In this document: positions 38,865 to 51,431 of the stretch, piece by piece
Numbering within the stretch: the stretch's first letter is position 1
How the letters are laid out: the number at the start of each line of letters is the position of its first letter
Source: Acheta domesticus
Taxonomy: Eukaryota > Arthropoda > Insecta > Orthoptera > Gryllidae
Assembly (NCBI GenBank): GCA_031308135.1
Contig: JAHLJT010000631.1
Location: forward strand, 143,386,734 to 143,450,733
Direction: 5' to 3'
Length of the DNA stretch: 64,000 nucleotides
The notes under the pieces: generated by a model
Seen by the model: the letters and a program-made list of their open reading frames with translations, nothing else
Told to the model about the DNA's origin: nothing
The model's database searches: none
Translations under genes and position numbers: made by a program

Positions 38865-39411
38865 CTGTCCTCTCCGGTTGTAGTGAACCCTCGGTTATAG
38901 TGAACGTAAATCCCTGGTCCGATTCCCTTACATTACAAATAAGCATAAGAAGATTCGATTATAGTGAACCTGAACCTCGGCAGTAGTGAACGTAGGAAAT
39001 ATAACGTCCTGGAAATTAATTGGGTCACGTATGTTATTAACCGCGTTAAAGGGCTTTTACAGAGTGGGACGATTTCCAACAGTGCAAGTGGCATTGAAAG
39101 GTGTCAAGACTGCATTACGATACTTAGAGACAGACGACAATGCAGAATCGAGTATGGAGAGAGCACGACCTCTGGAGATGCGTGTAAAGAAATTACTAAC
39201 GAAAAATGTACGAAGCAAAAAATTTAAAATAATTGATTTTTTAAGTGCAAATGAAGGTATTGAAACTTTCAGTTCGTGCCATTAATGAATTTTGCTAAAT
39301 CTTTATATTAATAAAATAAATCACTTAAAGAAATTCTATTTAAATTTGACATTGGTTGTAGTGAACCAAATATGTTAGTCCCCAGATGTTCATTATAACC
39401 GGAGTCAAGTG
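38865..39411 (+). mobile_element. Tigger/pogo deletion derivative
   Basis: TA flanks both ends. Left CTGTCCTCTCCGGTTGTAGT and the reverse complement of the right end CACTTGACTCCGGTTATAAT form diverged inverted repeats. Subterminal GGTTATAGTGAAC-like motifs repeat at 38875, 38893, 38957, 38980 and 39352. Inside, 39040-39250 reads LKGVKTALRYLETDDNAESS, MERARPLEMRVKKLL and KKFKIIDFLS. This resembles the C-terminal end of Tigger transposases (LxALxxL...KKQxxITDFF). The catalytic part is deleted. Confidence 0.7.
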
Positions 39412-40636
39412 TATGAATTACAAAAAATTGTAATTGAAACATTCCGAAAAACTCTTGATGTCAATTTAATGAAACAATTACATTATCTAAGTTCAGGAAA
39501 GCCAATTGAGCTACCTGTATCTTACGTTGCGGTTTTAAATTTATGTCAGTCAGTGGTAAATCGCAGTAAACAAAGTGAGGCATAAGGAGGTATTGTACAT
39601 GGGTCTGGCGAGCTTTGTAGGTAAGAGAGTACGCAAGCATTTTAAAACATGCAAGGACGCAAATACGTTTTGACAGATTTTATCAATTTAAACATTCCAA
39701 GTTAGATAATTATCCATATGCACACCTAAATTTATCACGTGGTTACACCACGGTAGAGGACTTCCATTTATGCAAATGTACGGGAGAGTGGAGATTGATA
39801 ACTTTTTAGGGAGTTTCTGGAGCCGATTATCAGACACTGAGATATATTAGGGTTTTGCTGTTGCCTTATTGATGATGACCAAGAGGAGAGTAACAGCAGG
39901 TCTTCGCTTATTTTTTGAGCATGTTCGATTTTGAGCAAGCATAGTGGTATGAGTGCCGGCAAGTTAACGTTGAGGTTTTGAGTTTGGGTCTCGGAGCGAA
40001 AAACAAATTGTCTATTCATAACACTTTTTGCTGATTTATGTAGTAGTATAATATTTCGTATCGTTCATAAACATAGCGAGAAAGCATGTGCTTTGGAAGC
40101 ACCCCTAGTTATATATGCAGTCCAGCTGTCTATAAAATTGAGATACAATTGAAGGGAATTTCAGATATTAGTTCGGGAATCTTCAGCTAGGTAAGTTGCC
40201 GTGTCGTTCGGGAATTGGGCCTCTTGTATATTGTCTGATTTCGGTAGGTCAGATACGTATTAACTAGCTGAATGTGGCGTCGCCGACGCTTTCAACTTTC
40301 CTCAGTTGTTTGATTTTTCTCTCTCTCCGGTTCAGGCTCCTCTTTATTTAGTTTAGATGTTTTGTCAGCGTTGCGAACTAAACATTTAAATTTTGCAATT
40401 ATTTTTTAATATTGAGCACTATTTTTACATTTGGCTTCGGTAGTACAATGACATGAGTTGATGCCCTTAGCCATCTCTCCCCGTGAGCCGTTACGGATAT
40501 CTACGTTGGTCGCGTGGGTGGTGTATATTTTGTATTTAAATTTCGTATCGATAGAATGAGTTGTTAACTTAAATCGGTTCATACAGATGCGCAGAAAGAC
40601 AATTCATTTGACGTGATACACGTTTTACATATCAAA
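39412..40636. other. region without recognised gene
   Basis: No domain, repeat or element end was recognised. Confidence 0.5.
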
Positions 40637-40995
40637 CTAGTGGTGCTACAGAATGGCACAGACATTCCCGTATTAGCTTTCTATTTTCTTTGGTCTCGGC
40701 TAGCTATTCGGAACTCGACACATACTATTGCCAGCTGCCATCAATCGACGCCCAAAGCATATTCCCCGCCCAAAGACGCCCAATTCGACGCCCAAAGCAT
40801 GTCATTTTATTAATTTTTCGATTTTCTAATAGTACAACGGAAGTATTATTTTAAGAATATCAAAGAAACGTAAAACCTCGTCCTAAATGGAAATTTTATT
40901 TGAAAAATTTGGAGCCGTTTTTAAGCGCTACCGTAAATTCGAAATCTAAAGCTCTTTTTCACAGAAAAGTTCTTAGTTTTCGAAAACCTTCATTA
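40637..40995 (+). mobile_element. R1 repeat copy C (5' part)
   Basis: It begins CTAGTGGTGCTACAG like the other copies and continues through the first internal unit to about 40995, where similarity ends. A 20-22 bp segment with CGACGCCCAAAGCAT is repeated at 40746 and 40786. Confidence 0.75.
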
Positions 40996-41164
40996 GAAGC
41001 CACTCACAGCCATTGTCAACCGTTTCTATACCTGTATTGCTCTTGACAAGGCACATGCTGAATGTGCGAAACGTGGAGCTCACAATAAATGTATATAAAT
41101 ACAAACGTTTTAATTCCTGGAATCAATCTAGATTGATACTATATTGTGTATACTTATTTAACCC

Positions 41165-41312
41165 TCTGCTACCGACTTGGAATCTCTGGGACTTCTCCGA
41201 CTTCATTTCGTACATGTACTCCGACTTCGTACATGTACTTGTACTTGTACTTAATTAATCGTATTTGTACTTGTACTTCCGACATGTACTTCTCCGACTT
41301 CGTACATGTACA
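41165..41312 (+). repeat. minisatellite with GTACATGTAC palindrome
   Basis: Variants of CTCCGACTTCGTACATGTACT and CTTGTACTTGTACTT alternate over about 150 bp. The core GTACATGTAC is a perfect palindrome and appears about four times. Confidence 0.8.
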
Positions 41313-42200
41313 TTTTTTATAACATTGATTCTTCTTGTACCTTTTCCTTCTACAGTTTTGATGATGATGATGATGAAGATACTAAATGAATATCTTCAAT
41401 GGTTTGCGAGATTACTCTGGTAGAATGCCTTTCAGGGAAATTATCAGCCTTTTTTGGCGCGCAGGAGACCTTAGGGACTCCACATCAGTAGCAGTGTAAC
41501 TTTCACTGAGAGCCCGTCGCACTTTGTCAGTAAGTACATTTTGTTCTGTTGCGTCTGAAGAAAGTGCAATGTACAGAAAAACATGTCTAGTGTGTTAAGT
41601 GGTATGTAGCTATTAATGACCATGATTTGGAAGATAATTTTGCGCAATGGGTGGTGCTAATATACATTAGTTTTGAGAGTACCTTCGGATCATCAATTTG
41701 AAAATGACTATTACTCATCATACGGACAATTTTGTTTACAATCTGGGGAAGAAGACGGTAATGAATAGAAATTTCTTGAGAATGAAGAACCGGAATAAGA
41801 AATAACTCAGAATGCAATATACTATTACGGAAAGAACAAACAAGTGTGCAAGAATTGAGCAGAAAAAAGTGACTTGAATAAACGCAGCTTGAATAAACGC
41901 AGTAAGAATCTGAACGACGATCCGTATTCTTATTTGACGTATTCGAAAACGACTTACCAACATGTCACCTATTTGTCCTCTAAATCTCTAACATTACGAC
42001 AATAAAGGACGGAGTTCACCTTGGTGCTTGGTCATCAGTTTTCGATTACGGTAATTAGATAAATCCCTAATGATTGATAGATGATTGGTGTTCTATTGCT
42101 TTCTACTTTAATCGAATAGAGAGACAGCATTTTGAACATTCAAACTTTGTCAACCATAGTTAGCGGGACATCTAACGATCGTTGTAATAACTGAGGAAAT
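41313..42200. other. region without recognised gene
   Basis: It contains a short (GAT)n run at 41351-41374. Positions 41693-41730 share ATTACTCATCATAC with 28385-28400. Nothing else is recognised. Confidence 0.45.
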
Positions 42201-42214
42201 GAAAAAAAAAGGAT

Positions 42215-43588
42215 TTTAATCCACTACCATGAAAATGCAGATTTTTTGGCATCCTCTTTGCTTTGATTTAAAAGATACACGTATCATAAAAATCTTGTAT
42301 TGGGGACAAACTGCTCACGTGCGAGTTGATCAGCACCTTACTGCGGAAGTGGATGTGAGAAAAGGAGTTAGACAGGGGTGTATTCTGTCTCCATTGCTAT
42401 TTAACCTGTATTCTGAACATGTTTTTAAAGATGCCTTACAGGATTGTAATCTGGGAGTAAAAGTGAATGGTAATCCTATTTCTAATCTACATTACGCAGA
42501 TGATACACTAATCTTGGCAGAATCTGCTGCGGATCTGCAAGAAATAATGAACAGAATAAATCGAGCTTGCAAAGATTATGAATTAGAAATAAATGTACGT
42601 AAAACAAAGTACATGCTAATTAGTAAGAAAGGTGGAAGACCATTTCAACTATTTATCAACGATCGACCGATTGAGCAGGTTTCTCAATATAAATATTTGG
42701 GACAAATTTTAAATGAGTTGTGGACATCAGATTTGGAAATAAAAACGAGAATTGAAATAGCAAGATCCATAATCAACAAAATGAGGAATTGTCTATGTAG
42801 CAGAGACTCGAGTTTTATCCTCAGATGGAGAATGGGAAAATGTTACGTGGCAACTGTTCTCTTATATGGTGCTGAAACATGGACTCTGAAAACAGCATCA
42901 ATTAATAGTCTGGAGGCATTCGAGATGTGGATGATCAGGAGAATGTTGAGAATCCCCTGGACTGACAAAGTTCGTAATGATTACAACTAGAGAAAATGGT
43001 ATATGCCGAGAGATATTAAAAATGATTAAAATTAGAAAAAAATTATATCTTGGTCATTTATTAAGAAACCCCAAATAAGAACTATTACAACTAATAATGA
43101 TGGGGAAAGTTCAGGGTAGAAGGGGGTCGGCAGGAAGATGATGTCCTGGTTGGCAAACATCCGAAAATGGACAGGTATCTCGAGTGCTTCTGAGTTGTTC
43201 CATGTGGCACAAGACAGACAAAAGTTCGGGGAAGTGGTCGCGAACCTCCAGTAATGGAGACGGCACTTCAAGAAGAAGCTAAAGATGGGATAACAAAAAA
43301 TATTGAACACTCTATTGCGTTGAGGGATTGATATGAATTTTTTAGTAAAATTATTATAATTAGCAATGTATATCATTTCAAAAAATAAATTACAATAAAT
43401 TAAAAATATAAATGTTTGATATTGTGTTATATTTATATTCCATCATCGTTCACAACGTTCCATGCCTCTTCAACTCATATATACCACATCCTCAAACACT
43501 GACAATACGTTAGTCATTTTTTCTCCTAAAATAATCCTAGGAATAATTTATAAGGCAAAACAACGTTTGCCGGGTCAGCTAGTTATTA
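42215..43588 (+). mobile_element. RTE-like LINE, 5'-truncated
   Basis: This is the 3' half of a non-LTR element. A GAAAAAAAAAGGAT at 42201-42214 and GAAAAAAGGAT at 43589-43599 flank it as a target duplication of about 11 bp. The 3' terminus AACAACGTTTGCCGGGTCAG followed by CTAGTTATTA resembles the ends of RTE-type elements, and a second copy of this terminus lies at 21.7 kb. Confidence 0.75.
42229..43260 (+). pseudogene. RTE-like reverse transcriptase, C-terminal part
   Basis: An open frame to 42990 includes VRKGVRQGCILSPLLFNLYS (motif B), HYADDTLILAE with an intact YADD box at 42493-42504, INVRKTKYMLIS, YKYLGQIL, and LLYGAETWTLKTASINSLEA, FEMWMIRRMLRIPWTDKV. The last block is typical of RTE/BovB-type LINE proteins. 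After a stop at 42988 more text follows across stops: VGRKMMSWLANIRKWTGISS and LFHVAQDRQKFGEVVANLQ. Motif A and the endonuclease are missing through 5' truncation. The retained catalytic Asp pair suggests a fairly young copy, but it has no N-terminus and cannot be autonomous. Confidence 0.85.
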
Positions 43589-43599
43589 GAAAAAAGGAT

Positions 43600-43844
43600 C
43601 CAAACTAAAAAGTAATGAGTGGGTTAAGAAAGTTTGTACGAAACAGCATGTTAAGTTTCTCATCCACAGGGGGAAAAAAGGCACTCTTCCATTAACAATT
43701 TCTACGGTTCGCGAAAAAGCGATGAGAAAAATCCTTCATATTAGTAAGGGTGTCAAAATCTGTCGTAGGTTTGAAAGGAAACATCAATTTCATTTCACTT
43801 TCTATCAAATATTCAGAGCAGGTCGTGAACGCACAATAGTGTCG
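43600..43844. other. short intergenic stretch
   Basis: Nothing recognised between the RTE end and the CpG-rich island. Confidence 0.5.
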
Positions 43845-44205
43845 CCGTCACCAGCGCCCGCCCTTGCCGCTTCCGGCACGGCGCCGGCGTCACCTCCGCT
43901 TGCCATTCACGCGCTCAATTAGGGGCGAAAAGCCGCGCGCGCGCGGGCCGGCGGCCGCGCGGCGCGTAAACAAAAGGGATTGTTGTGCGGCGGGCGACGG
44001 CGCGCGCGCAGCGGCGAGTGGAGGGAGAAAGGCGACGCGACGCGACGCGACGCGCGTGCGCCCGCCTCACGCGGGGAGGGCGCTTTCCTTTTCGTGTGGT
44101 CAAGCGCGCGCGGCGAGGGCGCGGAGCGGCGCGCAAGGCCCGGGCGCCCGCCGGCGCCCGACCGCCGCTTTTACTTTCGGACGTCGGAAGCAACTCGCGA
44201 GCACT
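43845..44205. other. CpG-rich island with (GCGAC)n
   Basis: An extremely GC-rich block contains GCGAC pentamers at 44033-44052 and CGCGCGCG runs. Frames on all strands are Arg/Ala-rich. It shares the pentamer and a GAAAGTAAAAGCG string (reverse strand, about 44168-44180) with the island at 14.3-14.6 kb. Confidence 0.5.
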
Positions 44206-44387
44206 AAGAAGAAAAACGAAAAGAAAGAACCTTACTGAGGATTAAGGGGGAAATTCAAGTTAGGTTTGCCACTTATTGTTTGTATTAAATGTACAATTTT
44301 TAAACTAAAATTGCGTTAGTTTTAGTTAGTTACTACGAAAAGACCCCTCTCTATCTGCTTAAGTCGTTGAATGATTAATTAATTAGA

Positions 44388-44790
44388 GTGGGACAAAATG
44401 CGACAAAATGGGACCAAGGGACAAAGTTGGACAATGGGACAAAATGGATCGACGTGACAAATTGGTCAAGGGGACAAAAGGGACAAAATGGAGCAAGAGG
44501 ACAAAGTCTGACAACGGGATAAATGGGACAAGGAAGAAAATGGGACAATGGGGCGAATAGAACATGGGAACAAATAGGACAAAGGGAAAAGGGATAATGT
44601 GGGACAAAATGAGACTAGGGAACAAAATGGGGTAGGGGCAAATGGGACAAAGCGTGACTTGGGGGGGGGGAAATGGAACTATAAATCAAAATGGGACAAG
44701 GTGGACGTTGGGACAAAACGGGAAAATGGGTAAAAGGAAAAGGGGGACAAATAAAGCAAGTGGAACCAATAGGACATGGGGGAAAATAGA
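44388..44790 (+). repeat. minisatellite (GGGACAAAATG)n
   Basis: Degenerate units of 10-16 bp built on GGGACAAAATG, GGGACAAAGT and GGGACAAGG repeat for about 400 bp. A G-run of about ten bases lies at 44661. The minus-strand Pro/Phe/Leu frame over it is an artefact. Confidence 0.9.
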
Positions 44791-45119
44791 AACAACTTGT
44801 GATACACTACGAACAACAAATTCTCAAACAGCTGTTTCAAGAGTACCCTTATCAATTCATCGTCGTAACTACATACACAAGCAATAAATTTTAGGTATAT
44901 TATCCTTTTCCAAAGAAACTAATGTATCTTCATAATCTCAACATATCCGTACTTGACATACGTTCTTCAATTATACTGAGTCCGTCAGTGCGGTCTACGG
45001 CGCCTCGAGTATGCCCTCTTCTAGTGGTCTTAGCTACTATTTGAATACGTCCAATTCAACCAAGAAGCAAAGAACTCACAGTTTTCATCGCAGTGCTGTA
45101 AAAACTATGCGAATTCTAC

Positions 45120-45597
45120 AACTGCATAAAAATATATTTTTTCTTTTTTTAAAAATTATACAAATGTATTTGTTTTGAAAGATCTCTCACATCTTTAATA
45201 TGCACATTACCAGCGATTTGTAAACATTATTATATTTGTGAGTGTAAGTGCTTCAAATTACATCAAATTCAGTTTTTTGTAAAAAGTTTCTGTGAGAAAG
45301 AGCTTCAAATTTCGCATTTTTAATCGCGCTTCAACGCCATTTTCTTAAAAATAGCTACAAATTTTTAAAAGAAACTTGCCATTTAGGACGACGTTTTGTG
45401 TTATTGAAAATTGTAAAATTAATATTTCCGTTCTACCACTAGGAAACAGAAAAATTAAGAAAATGTCAAAAAATGTACTTTCGGCGGCGTTGGATGGCAG
45501 CTGGCATGAGTATGTGGCAATTCCGAATAGCTTGTCCACACGCAAGGAAATAGAAAACTAATACGGGAAAGTCTGTGCCATTCTGTAGCACCACTAG
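45120..45597 (-). mobile_element. R1 repeat copy D (5' part)
   Basis: On the minus strand it begins at 45597 with CTAGTGGTGCTACAG, continues through the first internal unit and stops near 45120. Like copy C it lacks the 3' module. Confidence 0.75.
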
Positions 45598-47254
45598 TGC
45601 AGTTATAGATTATGAATATTCTCTTTTTGAATTCAAATTACAATCGATATATTTACTGTAGTACTACTCCTAACAATGTCAGTTTTGTAACTGGTGTACT
45701 GAATTTTCAAGTTGTTACTTGAGGGGACAAGTTTTTTACTGATGAGATACTTCTGTGAAAGTGGATTAATTAATCAAATTTGTGTCCTACAATATTTTGT
45801 TACTTAATTTATATAAATTTTCCCCATGTTTGCGTAAATAATTTCCGTGCTCCAAAATATGTTCACCACTCACAGTTTCCATCTGAACAATTCTCATAGA
45901 AAGTCCATTCACATACGCACACATTAACACTATCACGCTCAGTGTCTTTATTACGTGTTCTCAGCGTACACGTGGCAACATAAGCAATTGCATTGCATCG
46001 CTTCATCTTAGTGAATACGTAAGATATACTAGTGACTTGCTGCTGAGACTACTTCAGGTAATCCATGTATTTTTCCTTTATTATGTTTAGTCACGAGACT
46101 GATTGTAATTCTTATCTTTTTAATTACAAAGTTTCCATTTCAATGTGACTACCTGTTTCTGCTCTGAAGTCTGTTTCTAGTTGTAACAAGCACGCTTCTC
46201 TGAGATAACATCTAATAGTATCGTACAGTTTATCCAACACGATTCCAGGAAATATCAAACAACCAGTAAATTTTGTAAATTATGTCACTTTAAGTATCTT
46301 TAGTCAACATTTTATTCCTCTAACATGATCATCCTAATCTTTTTTCAGTAAGCATCACTAGGACATATGAAATATCTTGATCAAATCAATATCTATTCTA
46401 AATTTTAATAGATGGCGAGACTCTTTATCTAAAGATCCATTATGTCCTGAAAACTTGCAGACAATTTTCACCCAGAATATTTAAGGAATATGCGACAGCA
46501 AATTAAGGATGAATTACTCCGAAACAATTAAAATAAATTCGAATAAATTTTACCACATTTTAATGCTAAAACACTTGAAGCACTTAAATAGTTTATAATA
46601 TTTATAACAAAATAAAGCATGGAATTAAATATTTCATTGTAATATTTGTCAGTAGTATCAAGTTGGTAACGACAATTAGTTTGATGTGGAATATTATATA
46701 CTAAAGATTCGAAAGTATTTTGGATTAAAACGTTTGCGAAGGGATTCTGATAATATAAATAATTTTGTTGCAGTTGCTAGGTTTTCGGCGGCCTCGGTTC
46801 AGAAATATGAAATGAGGCCCCTAACGACAATTAACTAACGGAAAATGAGGAGTTTAAAATAGGTTTTACCACCAAAAAATAGGTTCAACCACAGTCTCCA
46901 TTTTATGTCACAATGTGTCTCATTATTGGGTACCTATTCTAAATATGAATCCGTAAAATGTTCTTTTATAAAGTATGTAAAAAACATGCAAAATGCAGAT
47001 CGAATACATCGTGTGAAACACAACCCAAGTTGTTTGTATATTTATTTTGTAGTGTTGCAAATTTTACATCGCGTGAATTACAAAATAAGACTTTTCGAAT
47101 TAATTGTTTTGTTACAATTCGTGGCCGTGTGGTAAATGTTCTCTTAGGCGTTTGATCATGTCTGGGTTCTGGGTTTACCATTTAAGCTGCTTAATACGTA
47201 GCTTCATTTCGAATCGCTCATTCCCTATCAAATTAAATAATTAAATTTTTCTCC
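45598..47254. other. AT-rich region, nothing recognised
   Basis: Short frames only; no element ends seen. Confidence 0.55.
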
Positions 47255-47700
47255 CCCTCAACCCACGCAGGGACTCCCCGCGGTCTCCAACAATAACTCT
47301 TTCAAAGCGGATGTCTCCGTTCAAGACCAAACAAGACGCTTTATGCTGACGACACAGTCATCTATTCAGAAGACCCCGAACTTCCACAGGCGGCCAGCTT
47401 CAAGATGCAATATACGCTTTTCAGTACTGTGCATCTTCTCGAAAATTAAATCTGTATCCTTCTATATGTGGAGCTAAGGTATTCACATTACGGTGCATCA
47501 ACAGCCCCCACATGAACAACTCAGCAATCCAAAATATCACTTGAAACCCCCCAAATGAACCAACAAAATGTCTAGGAGTGCCCCTTGACATTAGAATAAC
47601 ATGAAAAGCCCATGTCTCGAATAAATGTAATAAGGTACAAGCCACACTCCACAAACGTAACCCTTTATTAACAAGAAAATAGCTCTTGAAACAGGTCTCA
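47255..47700 (+). pseudogene. Jockey-like RT remnant 3
   Basis: TQGLPAVSNNNS-like motif B text is followed, after a frameshift, by LYADDTVIYSEDPEL with an intact YADD at 47342-47353. Then come LNLYPSICGAKV and CLGVPLDIRIT*KAHVSNKC, the KCLGVxLDxxLxWxxHV block of Jockey-clade RTs. Stops and shifts break it. The N-terminal part and 3' end are not recognisable. Confidence 0.7.
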
Positions 47701-49201
47701 TGCGTTTACTGCAGGGCCGTCAGACGAACGAGCACGCGAATGGTCTTCGCAAAGGTTTGGGGCACACGGCGATATCAGCTAAGCGAAGTCACTAGAGCCA
47801 CAGGCGGGAAGCAGGGGTGAGAAAACTTCGAGGAAATGCGGCGAGTTGGATCAAAAGGGTTGGTACATCATAAAGAAACATTTATTAAATTTATGAACTT
47901 CTAATGAAAATTGACTTGTTAACAGAAACTGCAGTAATACAACCATTGATTATTACTCTACAGAATCATTAACGCACGTTTCTACTTAGTGTTAGAGAAC
48001 GCAATATATGAGAATTATTAACACTAATTAGAAATAACTCAAATTAATATTTTTAAGAAAATAAATGTAAACCAAAATACCTCTGACTCCGGTGAATAAG
48101 CTTTATAAGTCGACATATTGCTGAAAATACTTAATTATACTATTAATTTCTCTCTAAGATTCTCTACATTTGTGAATAATAGGATTGGTTCATGGTTGAT
48201 GAATAATAGACATGTGTATTTACGACCACCATGTAAATTTCTTAAAATCAGAAACCCTAACAAGATAAGAGGAGTTGTCTGGTTAATCATGCTGTATGAA
48301 TGATTTGAGATCACTGATCAAAATCAAATAAATCGAGTTGTCTCTTTTTTCACGCTTGAAGATTAGTTGAAATAATCGCAGGGGAGAAATATATTAGTTA
48401 TCGACTTAATTACGTAAATATTTTTGTTGAAGTCATGTGTGATATTTCGTTGTCATAATTTGAATAACGAAAGGACACGTGAGCAAATCCGTGGGGACGA
48501 AAACAAATTCGTAAATAATTACCCAATCAGAAAAATGGCTAGTGTTCGAGAATCGAATGAGATACCTCTGAAGCAAGAAGGAACGTATTTGGGTATTAGT
48601 TCGCGCAGGAAGCTGGGACAAATGACGAGCGCGAAAGATGAACAAAGAAGATGATTCTTAGATCCGATGGCGATAGTACGTGAGAATGTTAATCTTCTGG
48701 TTGCGATGAGAAAATCCGAAATCTTAACGGGGAATTTTTATCGTGCTAGCTGTGAACGCGAATGGAAGTGTTGCAGACTAATAATGACTTTTTTGAAGAG
48801 ATTTATCAGGGGATTTCGGAAGTATCTGTGAAAATATAAGTGCACATTTAAAACACAGACATTTTTGTGTGCACTAAATAGCAGATGGAGATCAAGTAAT
48901 TAGTAATGATGGTCAAGAGTGCTATCCAACTTCAACAGGAAAGTAAACAATGGGGAATTTTGTTCAAAAAATGAAATAATATAGGAAGATCGAGTTTTGT
49001 TTAATTCGAAGAATTAGTTTAATATTTGAAAGCAGTGGCCATGCATGCATTCAGGGAGGAAATAAACAAAATATAAGTTGAAAAAATGTAACAATGAGTA
49101 AGAATAATGTTTTGGGTTTTAGATTTTTGTTTATCAACTGGGAAATTTGTATACGCATAAGTTCTTGCAGAATATAGATAGAAAATGTTTGCACAAGTAA
49201 A

Positions 49202-49203
<2 letters not shown>
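47701..49203. other. AT-rich region, nothing recognised
   Basis: A 76-codon frame at 48424-48654 has no recognised domain. Confidence 0.55.

Positions 49204-49253
<50 letters not shown>
49204..49253 (+). repeat. (ATT)n microsatellite
   Basis: About 16 uninterrupted ATT units. Confidence 0.97.
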
Positions 49254-49254
<1 letters not shown>

Positions 49255-51429
49255 GTAAAAGTGAGAAGTCCCGACCCCGACATCAATAACCACGTACGTA
49301 AATATTACACTGCCGAAATCCTGTATAGGTGGCCGCTCAAATACGCTCAATAAAATTTTCTCATGACCGGACTACCTCCAAAATTATTAGTATTTTAACA
49401 TATAAATAATAAAATGGTAGCGAAAGAGTAAGAAGAGGGAAAATTCGATCATACACGACTAACACAATAGGTTTATCATGACTACATCTTTCCTGAATAC
49501 AAACGGAGTGTGTTTATCTGTGTGAATGTTTTAACCTTTTGCCACGAAGGGGCCAACAATGAGAAGAGGAACATTGTAAGTTAGGACGAGGTTGTATATT
49601 ACGGCCAGGAGAAAGGATATTCCAGAATTATACAATTCTGCGAATTGATTAGACAACAATGAAAATGCAGATCATGACTCCGGAAACGCAGAAAACCTAT
49701 TGTGCGACAATGCAGGTCAGACACTTGAAGAGGACTTGTCAAGAAAATTCGCCATCAATGTGTGTGGCCCTTTCAAACGCGGGGCAATAGGCAGCCGCCA
49801 ATCTCTTATAAAAGAAATTAACTTTCGCTATAAATCCATATGGACTCATCGTGTTGGTGCGGAAATACGTTGGTTGCTGAAGCTTCCGTGAAACGGTGGC
49901 GGTGGTGCCTCCACAAACTGGAGGTTGCAACTCCATCCATTGACAGAAATCTAATTCCCAAAATTCAAAAACCCTATAATATACGTGGGCAATCTTTTTT
50001 GAAGACAGGAGAGGTTTCAAGCCGTAAACAATGTATATGACAATGTTAAAAATACACCAAATGCATTTAGAAAGATAAAGAAAGCAAAATAATACGATGT
50101 TTGCTCACCGTTACATGTACCTCTTCCATAAGGTACATTTCATATATAGAAGTGATGTATAAAATGATGACATAATAGACATGCAATGACGAAAATACAA
50201 TAAATAATAAAAGTATATCTTATTGTAATATTAAGTTATACTAGAAAGACCCAAACATTAAGAATCAGAAACTGTTAAGTCAAGCAACTTATCAACTTTT
50301 GACTTAAAATGGGTGAAAAGATAAGTCATAATAAAAAAATCTGCTCTCACACATGCTAAATTTATAAAAAAGTAGGTGATACATGGTGACAGTCTGACCA
50401 CAATACCTCATCTTATATCCACTTCTGCACAATTTCATTCATTATTGTGAGAATTTTCTTTTATTGTATATTTCGATTAGAACCCTGGTATCCCATAAAG
50501 TATCCCCTAAAATTAACAAAATATAACGCAAATAATGCAAATATCAAAAGATGAATTATTTAATGTGAATACCACAATATTAATGTATGAATGTGTGCAA
50601 TAAGAATATATTGGCTATAAATTAAATTTCATTTAGTGTTTATTAGACTTGAAAAATAACATATGATGAATAGAATGCGGGAAAAGTTTAACTCAGATTG
50701 CGAGTGTAATTAAAACTATGCACAACTTCGTGTATAAAATCTCTGCTCGGATATAATTTTCTAGTGTATTTTGTACATTCATAATCGAATATTTATGCGA
50801 TTTGATGAATTGTGTGATTGTGTGTGTTAATTACATTTAGGGTACAGTTTAATGAATGGCTCGAAGACAATGTTTTCTTCACCATCATTAGTTCGTTTTC
50901 CTTACAAATCTTTTAAAACACGATAAAATTAAAATTTCTTTGAAATCATCGTGAACATCAAAGGTTGTATCTCTCGCGTTCCGCGCACCGCAGTTGGTGA
51001 GAGGGATATAAACAAACCAAAATAGTAATCTTTTCTTATAAATGACACCCAAACAAAGTCACACAGAAATGTCAGAATGCGTTCCCACGTGGCCCAGACT
51101 CCGACAAAAAGCAGGCAAACAATGCGTCATTAGGAAACTCTTGCCTAATTTACGACACATTTTTGCACACATTTTTCGGCGAAACGCTTTCTACACGTCC
51201 GTTTCCTCCGGCGTGCGTCAATGCTCAACGCACAGTTCGGCTGCCAAGAAACACACGGGGCAACCTGTGTAATGTAATAATGTAAATTTTGAAGCTCACG
51301 ATCACGGAGTATTCTCGCATGAATACTGACGACACCTTCGTCGGCGTATTATGTTGTAATTTGTTGAAATATAAACAACTGTTTGAAAACATAACAGATT
51401 TGCAAACATACATGGTGCGACGATTAGAG
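49254..51429. other. AT-rich region, nothing recognised
   Basis: Short overlapping frames at 49700-50040 occur on both strands without a recognisable domain. The rest is AT-rich. Confidence 0.55.
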
Positions 51430-51431
51430 TA

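Noticed and set aside
43864..44245. Arg/Ala-rich proteins in the CpG-rich island
   Set aside because: Long frames appear on all strands together, as expected from GC-rich DNA; no domain. The same applies to islands at 11.3, 13.2, 14.4, 24.6, 29.5, 31.4, 33.7 and 34.4 kb.
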